Of a DNA stretch of 64,000 nt, positions 45,161 to 52,662 are shown one piece after another; the first letter of the stretch is position 1; every line of letters starts with the position of its first letter. The notes beneath the pieces were generated by a model, which worked only from the letters and a program-made list of their open reading frames with translations, ran no database searches and was not told the origin of the DNA. A program made the position numbers and the translations under genes. This stretch comes from Methanosarcina barkeri str. Wiesmoor (lineage in GTDB: Archaea; Halobacteriota; Methanosarcinia; Methanosarcinales; Methanosarcinaceae): assembly GCF_000969985.1 (NCBI RefSeq), contig NZ_CP009526.1, positions 4,340,001-4,404,000 on the forward strand. The letters run 5' to 3'.

Positions 45161-47932
45161 ATGCTTGAAGATGAATATCAACTTGAATTTTTCAAAAATA
45201 ACGGGTTCGTCCGGAAGCAGTGCCAGTCATGTGGCAAATTCTTCTGGACACGTGACCTTGACCGAAAGACATGCGGAGATGCGCCCTGCGACCCTTATAC
45301 CTTTATAGGAAACCCGATTTTTTCCAGGGAATTTGATATCTCCCAGATGCGTGAGTATTACCTCTCATTCTTTGAGGAGAAAGGGCACACAAGGATCAAC
45401 CGTTATCCTGTAGTTGCCCGCTGGAGAGATGACCTTTATCTTACCATTGCGTCCATTGCAGACTTTCAGCCTTTCGTAACCTCAGGACAGGTTCCCCCAC
45501 CTGCAAATCCCCTAACGATTTCCCAGCCCTGCATTCGCCTGAACGACCTGGACTCAGTAGGCAGGAGTGGGCGCCATCTTACAACGTTTGAAATGATGGC
45601 ACATCACGCCTTCAATAAAAGGGATCACGAAATCTACTGGAAGGAACATGCCATGGAACTTTGTGATGAACTCCTTACCTCACTTAAATTAGATCCCCTG
45701 GCTGTAAGTTACAAGGAAGAGCCCTGGGCAGGCGGAGGAAATGCAGGGCCCTGCGTTGAGGTTCTTGTGCACGGGCTTGAGCTTGCTACTCTTGTTTTCA
45801 TGGACCTGAAAGCCGACAAAAAAGGTGACGTCCTCATCAAAGGTGAGACCTATTCGAAGATGGATAACTACATCGTGGATACAGGATACGGGCTCGAACG
45901 TTTCGTCTGGGCTTCAAAGGGTTCACCTACCATCTATGATGCACTTTTCCCTGGCATAGTAAACGAACTCATGGGGCTTGCAGGACTTGAGCATGAACTG
46001 GACAACTCCGAATATGCAAATATTCTGGCCCAGAATGCTCGGCTTGCAGGGTTTATGGATGTAAGTGAACAGTCAAACCTTCTGGAACTCAGGAAAAAAG
46101 TCGCTTCAAGCATCGGAATGACCGTGGATAAACTCTCGGCTATAATGGAACCTGTAGAAAAGGTCTATGCAATTACTGACCATACACGCTGTCTGACTTT
46201 CATGCTTGGAGACGGGATTATTCCCTCGAATGTCAAAGCAGGGTATCTTGCAAGGCTTGTCATCAGGCGGACTTTACGCATGATGGACGACCTTGACATC
46301 CGTATCCCACTTTCCGAGATTATGGATATGCATATCAAGAATATGCCGGAGTATCCCGAATTCAGGGAAAATTTCCCGGTTATACAGGATATCCTGGTGT
46401 CTGAAGAAGAGAAGTTCCGTAATACAATGGAGAAAGGCCGCAGGATAATTCAGAAATCGGCATCTCATTTCAAGAAAACCGGGGAAAAGATTCCTTTATC
46501 TCAGTTAACTGAACTTTACGATTCCCACGGAATCCCACCCGAGATGGCAAAAGAAGTAGCATCCGAAATCGGAGTGGGCGTAGAGTTCCCTGACAACTTC
46601 TATTCCATTATTGGTGAACTGCATAACAAGGCTGAGGAAAAGGAAGAAGAAGTAGTTCCATTTGCAGATCGGCTTAAGCACCTCCCGAAGACAAAGCGCA
46701 GCTTCTATGACGAGCCCACGCGCCTGGAATTCGAGGCCGTTGTACTGGATATCTTTGACAACAATATAGTGCTGGATAACACCTTTTTCTACGCCGAAGG
46801 CGGTGGACAGCCTGCAGATATGGGAACAATCGCTACCGCGTATGCAGTATACAAGGTTGTGGACGTCCAGGTCTACGACGGCGTAATAGTACATACCATA
46901 GAGAACCCTGACGGGAATCTTGATATCCGCAAGGGTGACATTGTCAATGGTAAAGTGGACGAAAAGCGCAGGATGACCCTTGCCAGACACCACACGGCAA
47001 CCCATATCGTAAACGATGCAGCCAGGAAAGTTCTTGGAACACACATCTGGCAGGCCGGTGCCCAGAAGTTTGAGGACCACTCAAGGCTTGACCTTTCTCA
47101 TTACAAGCATATCTCTCCTGATGAACTGAAGCAGATAGAGCTCCTGGCAAATCGCATGGTTATGGAAAACAAGCGTGTTGTTACCGAGTGGATGTCAAGG
47201 ACTGAAGCCGAGCAGGAATACGGCTTTGGGCTCTATCAGGGTGGAGTGCCTCCAGGAGAAAAAATTAGAGTTGTAAAGGTCGGAGACGATGTTGAGGCCT
47301 GTGCAGGTACGCACTGTGTCAGTACAGGAGTTGTCGGCCCGATTAAGATCCTGAGAACCGAGAGGATCCAGGATGGAGTTGAAAGAGTTGAGTTTGCAGC
47401 AGGAGTTGCAGCCGTACGTGCCATGCAAAAGATAGATTCGCTTCTGTCAGATTCCGCAAAGACCCTTAGTGTGCCTCCAGAGCAGCTTCCTGCAAGTGTT
47501 GAGCGTTTCTTTGGGGAATGGAAAGACCTCAAGAAAGAAAACGAGAAACTCAAGGAAGAAATTGCCCGCGCCAGGGTTTACAGGCTGCTTGGAGGAGCTT
47601 CTGAGGTTGCAGGCCTCAAGGTTATTGCCGAATTCATTCCCGAAGCCGATTCCCTTGAACTCCAGAAGACCGCTACTGAACTCCTGAAACATGAAGACGT
47701 GGTAACTCTTCTCGCAAGTGATGCCGAAGGAGTTAAACTCGTTGCATCTGCCGGGCAAAAAGCCTTAAGTTGTGGAATCAATGCCGGCAGCCTTGTCCGC
47801 GAGATGTCGAAGCTTGTAAGCGGCGGCGGAGGCGGAAAGCCTGCCCTTGCTATGGGCGGTGGAACCGACCCCTCAAAAATTCAGGACGCGCTTGCCCGTG
47901 GGCTTGAACTCGTAAAAGAAGCTTGCAAATAA
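45161..47932 (+). CDS. alaS: Alanyl-tRNA synthetase, archaeal type
   Basis: A 923-residue class II synthetase. The archaeal N-terminal extension has CQSCGKFFWTRDLDRKTCGD; the catalytic core includes CIRLNDLDSVGRSGRHLTTF and GNAGPCVEV; the editing domain has RHHTATHIVNDAARKVLGTH and CAGTHCVSTGVVGPI, giving the four zinc ligands; the C-terminal C-Ala part ends with a glycine run GGGGGKPALAMGGG. ATG 45161 follows GGAGAG by six bases; a longer frame from 45107 would include the leader and is rejected. Confidence 0.96.
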   Translation: MLEDEYQLEFFKNNGFVRKQCQSCGKFFWTRDLDRKTCGDAPCDPYTFIGNPIFSREFDISQMREYYLSFFEEKGHTRINRYPVVARWRDDLYLTIASIADFQPFVTSGQVPPPANPLTISQPCIRLNDLDSVGRSGRHLTTFEMMAHHAFNKRDHEIYWKEHAMELCDELLTSLKLDPLAVSYKEEPWAGGGNAGPCVEVLVHGLELATLVFMDLKADKKGDVLIKGETYSKMDNYIVDTGYGLERFVWASKGSPTIYDALFPGIVNELMGLAGLEHELDNSEYANILAQNARLAGFMDVSEQSNLLELRKKVASSIGMTVDKLSAIMEPVEKVYAITDHTRCLTFMLGDGIIPSNVKAGYLARLVIRRTLRMMDDLDIRIPLSEIMDMHIKNMPEYPEFRENFPVIQDILVSEEEKFRNTMEKGRRIIQKSASHFKKTGEKIPLSQLTELYDSHGIPPEMAKEVASEIGVGVEFPDNFYSIIGELHNKAEEKEEEVVPFADRLKHLPKTKRSFYDEPTRLEFEAVVLDIFDNNIVLDNTFFYAEGGGQPADMGTIATAYAVYKVVDVQVYDGVIVHTIENPDGNLDIRKGDIVNGKVDEKRRMTLARHHTATHIVNDAARKVLGTHIWQAGAQKFEDHSRLDLSHYKHISPDELKQIELLANRMVMENKRVVTEWMSRTEAEQEYGFGLYQGGVPPGEKIRVVKVGDDVEACAGTHCVSTGVVGPIKILRTERIQDGVERVEFAAGVAAVRAMQKIDSLLSDSAKTLSVPPEQLPASVERFFGEWKDLKKENEKLKEEIARARVYRLLGGASEVAGLKVIAEFIPEADSLELQKTATELLKHEDVVTLLASDAEGVKLVASAGQKALSCGINAGSLVREMSKLVSGGGGGKPALAMGGGTDPSKIQDALARGLELVKEACK

Positions 47933-48064
47933 GTCTGAAAGTAAGTCTGAAAAAGGAAGTCTAAAGATAAGCCTGAAGATACCGGGTTTTAAATTCCCGG
48001 CAATTTATTCTTTTACTTTATTCTACCCTTTCACTTCTTTTTTCAATTGTTTTTCAATTGTTTT

Positions 48065-49102
48065 TCAATCATTAAAGATAACTTCACAAAGAATTGCAGT
48101 CCCATTTTTTACAAAGAGATGCACGGTTTTATTTCCTTCAAGGCCTTTTTCAACCTCGTTACGCACTTCCCAGTATTCTTCGGGCTTTACTCCTGCCCTG
48201 AGTACAACACTCCCGATATTCTGGCCTTTTAAGAATTTATTGATCTCTTTTGGTTCAAAGGGGCAGATCTTCAGTACAAGGTAATGATTTTTGATCATGG
48301 ACTGTTTTATCAGGGCATCCGAGGTCAATAAAAGCCTTTTATTGTCAACCCTGAAAAGCTCAAAACCTCCCATAAGAGGCCCTGCCATCTGCATCATGGA
48401 TTCCACAAGCTCAGGCAGCAGTCCGGCTGCAACTACCGATGGTTCAGGCTCGTAGGCGTTAAGTTTCATTTTGTCAGTTTCCCTTACCTGCGAGAGCCCA
48501 TATTTTGAAACCAGTCCTTCGCCTGCAGGCAGAGCCACAGCCATCCGGTCATACTGCTTCAGCCCGCCGAAGTAAAGGGTTAGGCGGTTGAGCTGCCCGT
48601 CCAGAGAGATGTATTCTTTTTCGCAGTCAAAAGGAATCCTTTCAGGCGGCATCTGGGGCGGAGCTTCAAAAGCAAAATTTCGGGTTTTTTCACCGTAAGC
48701 AGCCAGTACATTCGGAATTCCAGGCTCAAGGCTTGAGACATGCCTTTCGCTTTCTTCGGCCGGGCGGAAGGGATCAGAAAAGATTACGTCAACGGCCGGG
48801 ATTTGCTCTATGACTTTCGGGTCAAGAGCGTCCCCGCAAATGAATTTCACGTTGTCAAGCCCGTACATTGCGCAGTTCTGTTTTGCATACTCGATTTTTT
48901 TGGGGTCGATTTCCACTGCATACACGAACTCGCACTGCTGGGCAAAAAAGACGGTTTGCCCTCCTATCCCACAGCTTATGTCAGCCAGAATTTTACATCT
49001 CAAACGCTGCGCCCTGTAGCGGGCAATTGGCTCAGGGGTCGCAAAGCGCAGGCTTTCCTTATCCCCATGCAGGGGCTTCTCAAATTGTTTTCTCCGTGCC
49101 AC
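48065..49102 (-). CDS. Class I SAM-dependent methyltransferase
   Basis: A Rossmann-fold methyltransferase: ILADISCGIGGQTVFFAQQ is the SAM motif, VYAVEIDPKKIEYAKQNCAM the second strand and VIFSDPFRPAEE motif IV, which looks like a nucleic-acid methylase. LRFATPEPIARYRAQRL precedes the fold. The C-terminal 130 residues have a THUMP-like feel. The start is uncertain: a GTG at 49102 (VARRKQFEKPL) is chosen because the frame upstream to 49204 runs into a repeat-rich intergenic stretch; neither has a ribosome-binding site. Confidence 0.78.
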   Translation of the reverse strand: MARRKQFEKPLHGDKESLRFATPEPIARYRAQRLRCKILADISCGIGGQTVFFAQQCEFVYAVEIDPKKIEYAKQNCAMYGLDNVKFICGDALDPKVIEQIPAVDVIFSDPFRPAEESERHVSSLEPGIPNVLAAYGEKTRNFAFEAPPQMPPERIPFDCEKEYISLDGQLNRLTLYFGGLKQYDRMAVALPAGEGLVSKYGLSQVRETDKMKLNAYEPEPSVVAAGLLPELVESMMQMAGPLMGGFELFRVDNKRLLLTSDALIKQSMIKNHYLVLKICPFEPKEINKFLKGQNIGSVVLRAGVKPEEYWEVRNEVEKGLEGNKTVHLFVKNGTAILCEVIFND

Positions 49103-49259
49103 GTCGATCAGGAGTAGTAGATAGTTTATGAGATTTAAAGACGACTGATAAAAGAAGAATGCAGAGCTTCTGCTCGCTACGCAAACGCTCACTCGCTTGA
49201 TCACAACCGTTGCGCCGGTTGATCACGCCGCTTCTATGGGTAAGTTTTTCATTGCACCA

Positions 49260-49353
49260 TTTTCGGTCAAGCCTTTTTTCAAAAGGGTTGTGATCAGGCC
49301 GTTACATAGTAACTGGGGTTTTTAATCACCCTTTTTTTCAAAAGGGTTGTGAA
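49260..49353 (-). repeat. Dispersed intergenic motif, copy 2, with a direct duplicate
   Basis: On the minus strand the sequence matches the 30084 motif (aaaaaaggcttgaccgaaaa). The plus-strand string ccttttttcaaaagggttgt occurs at 49272-49291 and a near copy at 49331-49350. The stem cctttt/aaaagg is shared by all copies. Around 49196-49220, gatcacaacc and ggttgatcac form further inverted repeats. Confidence 0.55.
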
Positions 49354-49410
49354 AAAGCTTGCATATCAAGACAGAGATAGCTAACAAGCGTCGGTATTAT
49401 TACTTTGTTT

Positions 49411-49893
49411 TTATTCAACTTCAGCCACAATAACAACGTAGTTTTTCCCGTATTTTTCGGCACAGGCTGGACAGGTAGTATACCACATATACCATTTCTT
49501 GATTTCCAGGCCCTGGCTTTTTGCGTAGGCTTCAAAGTCCTGGCACCATTCTCCTGTTTTTTCAAAGTCTCCCTCATAGACTTTGCTCGAAAATTTCCCG
49601 CTCAGTGTTACATTTTCGGCGCCGTCTACTTCTTTATTAACAGCCAGATAAATGTCCATGTTGCTTTCTGAGGTGTGGTCTGACAAACAGAGCCAGTCCG
49701 GCATTTCTGCGTCTGCCCTGGCGACTTTTTCGTTCATCCGCGTTATTACCTCTCCAAAATTTAGAGGCATGTAAAACTGCGTGGTAACCGAGTCCTTGAT
49801 GAACCTTTTATTGTTCCATTCAAACAATTTTCCGTCCCATGGGGCTGGGTCAAAACGGGGACAACATTCAGGAGTTTCGAGGTTGGTGGTCAT
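49411..49893 (-). CDS. Conserved protein of unknown function, possible small-molecule binder
   Basis: A 160-residue soluble protein starting MTTNLETPECCPRFDPAPWD; AGGGTG precedes ATG 49893, and the longer GTG start at 49902 is rejected. It has WNNKRFIKDSVTTQFYMPLNFG early, TCPACAEKYGKNYVVIVAEV at the end, and several conserved-looking aromatic residues. The last part resembles GyrI-like (SOUL/AraC effector) domains only loosely. CPAC near the C-terminus may be redox active or bind metal. Not assigned. Confidence 0.6.
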   Translation of the reverse strand: MTTNLETPECCPRFDPAPWDGKLFEWNNKRFIKDSVTTQFYMPLNFGEVITRMNEKVARADAEMPDWLCLSDHTSESNMDIYLAVNKEVDGAENVTLSGKFSSKVYEGDFEKTGEWCQDFEAYAKSQGLEIKKWYMWYTTCPACAEKYGKNYVVIVAEVE

Positions 49894-50233
49894 GAGTTTC
49901 ACCCTGTTAAGTAATGACTTTGGGGGTTATTTTAGGTTTTGGTTTAAGTTTTTTAGTTTTTAGTTTTTTAATTCATCCTTTTGCAAAGGTACAAATTTTA
50001 CGATAGAAAGAAGACAACTTAGGAATCTTTCTTTAAGAAATTTACAAGAAAATGAAATAAGATTAAACTTTGGAAGCTAAGAATAGATACTTATACCAAA
50101 AATGAATATAAAATATTTGGAGATGGAATTCTAGAACACTCCCATCAAAAGTAGCGTCCGTTATTTTTTGGGTTTAGCTCAAAAGGTCACTTTCTGACCT
50201 GTAGATCTAGAGCAAATCTAGATTTATAGTGTG
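49894..50233. other. Spacer with paired hairpins
   Basis: AGGTCA-CTTTC-TGACCT (about 50190-50206) and an overlapping tagatctagagcaaatctag hairpin (about 50203-50225) lie before the tiny membrane peptide gene. The left part is AT-rich with a TATA-like tataaaatattt near 50107. No gene is seen in this part. Confidence 0.4.
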
Positions 50234-50263
50234 CAGAACCCTAAAAATACGGAGGTGAAAAGA

Positions 50264-50329
50264 ATGAGTGAGACAGCAACTGTCGTAATTTGTCTTTGTG
50301 TCACTTTCATTATAGCTCTGCTGTATTGA
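50264..50329 (+). CDS. 21-residue membrane peptide
   Basis: ATG 50264 is preceded by a full GGAGGTG Shine-Dalgarno sequence seven bases upstream, the best in the region. The product is MSETATVVICLCVTFIIALL plus Y: a short polar start and a single hydrophobic helix with two Cys. CAGAACCC (50234-50241) and GGGTTCTG (50350-50357) bracket it as inverted repeats, and a perfect palindrome AAAGCTAGCTTT follows the stop. It could be a small membrane subunit or a toxin-like peptide; nothing in the sequence decides. It converges on the cas operon end. Confidence 0.6.
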   Translation: MSETATVVICLCVTFIIALLY

Positions 50330-50488
50330 AGTGAAAGCTAGCTTTTATGGGGTTCTGTTTCCATTTCCACTAAAATACATACCTTCACAGTCTCAAATGA
50401 TATTAATTTTCGATGTTTTTTAGCCCGTTAATAATTTAGTTGAAGTTTTATAACATACCTTCAACAGATATTCTCTATGTTTATATGC

Positions 50489-51313
50489 TTAAATGCATAT
50501 TCTCCATAATCCTGTAGGTAGAATTTCGAATTCCTCATTTTTAATTACAGTGCTTCCAGGCATCCAGCAAATCTCAGCATTTGAATATTTTCCACCAAAA
50601 TATTTATTTTTCGATGTCTCTCTACCAACAAAAGGTTCTACCAAACCATTTAAATTCAAATTTTTCGTAATGACATGCGCTAATACATATTTATTTTCTT
50701 TAATGACATTTATAATTGGATGGTCGCCACTTAAATTTACAGCGTATCCATCAAAAATGATTTTTTCTAAGAGTTTGGATATCTCTATAATTTCCATGTT
50801 TCCCCATCCATACCCACGTTCCCCTCCAATCTGGATTTTTTTCAATGACTCTTTCCATTTTAAGTCAAATCCTTCTTTTTCGAAAATATAACCTAATAGA
50901 TAAACGGAATCTCCATTACGCGTTTTATGGGAGATGTTTTCGGTCTCGTGGAGTGAACCTTCTTCTGCTGTTTTTTGATTTAGAGCAGTATTTTGGGAAC
51001 TATTCAGGTACTTCCAGGAAAAATCATCAATATTTTCCCACGGAAAAATATCAATCTTAGTAGGGACTTTACCAATTTCATTATTTATTATTGTAGGGTA
51101 AAAATAACTGAATCTTAGATTTTCTGCTACTTCATTTCCAACTTCTTCATAGTTAAAACTTCCAGAATCTCTAGCTAGCCTTGCAGTCAATGCACCCCAC
51201 ATAGTTTTGGCAGGAACATAAGGCCGTGTCTGCTGTAAATTATCTGTTTTTTTCCATCCGATATGAACTGGAGAAAGAAGACGTAAACTCACACGATAGA
51301 GGGACCATGCCAT
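50489..51313 (-). CDS. cmr3: Type III effector subunit Cmr3-like (Cas5 group)
   Basis: A 274-residue RAMP protein and last gene of the cas operon. The N-terminal half has YRVSLRLLSPVHIGWKKTDN and PYVPAKTMWGALTARLA; the glycine-rich GGERGYGWGN lies near residue 172. By elimination and by fold style it occupies the Cas5-type position at the crRNA 5' handle in the complex. It starts one base after the cmr5 stop, with GGGAGGA overlapping that gene. A Csx10 or Csm4-like name is possible; subunit naming in this subtype is less certain than family membership. Confidence 0.72.
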   Translation of the reverse strand: MAWSLYRVSLRLLSPVHIGWKKTDNLQQTRPYVPAKTMWGALTARLARDSGSFNYEEVGNEVAENLRFSYFYPTIINNEIGKVPTKIDIFPWENIDDFSWKYLNSSQNTALNQKTAEEGSLHETENISHKTRNGDSVYLLGYIFEKEGFDLKWKESLKKIQIGGERGYGWGNMEIIEISKLLEKIIFDGYAVNLSGDHPIINVIKENKYVLAHVITKNLNLNGLVEPFVGRETSKNKYFGGKYSNAEICWMPGSTVIKNEEFEILPTGLWRICI

Positions 51314-51314
51314 T

Positions 51315-51707
51315 TTAGTCCTCCCTCGCCTTTGCTCCGTATCGGGTGTAGATTAATGTCTGCTCCCAAAGCTGTTTAGTGAAAAAAAGCATATCAATGT
51401 CATTACAAATATTATTTGTAAGGAACTCTAAAATCTCTTTATCTGGAATCTCTTTAGAATTATCACTATTTAGTGAAATTTTTTCCACAAAATCAGTCAT
51501 TTTCAGAAGCTCGCTTCTTATAATTTTTGCAATTTCTTTCTCAGTATTACTGCGGGAACAAAGAAATAACATACAAGCATAAATTCCGTTTTCCTGCAAA
51601 ACGCCTAAAGTCTTTGTAACGAGATTTTCTACACTTTTACTTTGTTTGCCCATTGTATTTTTCATGATTTCTTGAGAAGTTCGTGCAGCTTCAAGATCAA
51701 GATTCAT
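51315..51707 (-). CDS. cmr5: Type III small subunit Cmr5-like
   Basis: A 130-residue helical protein (MNLDLEAARTSQEIMKNTMG and so on) with the size, composition and place of Cmr5, which forms the inner helical filament of the complex. ATG 51707 is the right start because GGAGG is nine bases upstream; the GTG at 51713 is too close. It overlaps the end of cmr4 by 11 bases, a sign of coupled translation. Confidence 0.8.
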   Translation of the reverse strand: MNLDLEAARTSQEIMKNTMGKQSKSVENLVTKTLGVLQENGIYACMLFLCSRSNTEKEIAKIIRSELLKMTDFVEKISLNSDNSKEIPDKEILEFLTNNICNDIDMLFFTKQLWEQTLIYTRYGAKARED

Positions 51708-52662
51708 TCTCACAAACCTCCCAGGAACATATTTGTTTCATCCTCCCAAATCCTCTGGTAATCATTCCACCGATACCCAGATACTCTATCAAATGAAAGC
51801 CTGCGTTCAAAACATCCATTGGCGAGTCCCAAGTTTCTCCAAGTGAATCACCGATGTTTTCTGTTTCGCCTTTGAATTGTTTGTCAGTTACAGGAAACTT
51901 ACTCATATAATCGTCTTGTACTACATCAAAAAATAACCAAGTCGTTCTAGGGATTGCTTCATAAGTAAACAAAGCTTTATCTTCAGCTGCTCCAGTTTCT
52001 GGATTTATGGCGACCGAAGTACGAACTTCAAGGTTACTGTTGACGATTTGAGAAAATAACTTGGAAGATACAATTGAAAGTCGGTTAGCTATAGAATTCC
52101 ATTTATTGTTTTCTTTAATGACATCTGGAGGAGTTATTTTTAATCCGGTAACCGCTTTCAGTGAAAGCCACCCAAGATTTAATGTGTCTTTTTCCCAATT
52201 CACAGAAGTAAATACGCTTTCATCAGAAAGCTCAACAGTATCTGGTATAGAAAATCCGGCAATTTCAAGAACTTCTTTTGTACTAACCCATAGAGGTCCT
52301 GCAATAGAATTTACTGGAAATAGCAAAATTTGTGCATCACTAATGCTAATTTTACCTTGCTGACCCCCCTCGGTTTCTGTATATGTACCAAATGTATAGA
52401 TTATTGGACATTTTTTTGGGTCTTTTGCCTTTAAATTTTTATGCTGGCCAGCTGCTTCTGGTTTCCCATATTTCATTGAGGCATAGTGACGCGCTGCTCC
52501 CATTAAACTTGTTCCTGGAATTTTTGGAAGATTTGTTCCAGGCTCCCTAACTATTGTGTTATCAACTCTTCCAAGTTGGGATTGTCCAGTACCTATATGA
52601 ACAGGGTCCAGTGCCATGAATAGATAAAGTTGTTGAGTATAAAGTTTGTTTGATTTACCCAT
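51697..52662 (-). CDS. cmr4: Type III backbone RNase Cmr4 (Cas7 group)
   Basis: A 321-residue Cas7-type RAMP protein forming the repeated backbone that cleaves target RNA at regular intervals. LFMALDPVHIGTGQSQLGRV, then DNTIVREPGTNLPKIPGTSL and MGAARHY, is the Cmr4 signature. D34 in GRVDNTI matches the catalytic aspartate of Cmr4, so RNA cleavage is predicted to be intact. GGAGG precedes the ATG, which directly abuts the csx11 stop. Confidence 0.9.
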   Translation of the reverse strand: MGKSNKLYTQQLYLFMALDPVHIGTGQSQLGRVDNTIVREPGTNLPKIPGTSLMGAARHYASMKYGKPEAAGQHKNLKAKDPKKCPIIYTFGTYTETEGGQQGKISISDAQILLFPVNSIAGPLWVSTKEVLEIAGFSIPDTVELSDESVFTSVNWEKDTLNLGWLSLKAVTGLKITPPDVIKENNKWNSIANRLSIVSSKLFSQIVNSNLEVRTSVAINPETGAAEDKALFTYEAIPRTTWLFFDVVQDDYMSKFPVTDKQFKGETENIGDSLGETWDSPMDVLNAGFHLIEYLGIGGMITRGFGRMKQICSWEVCENES

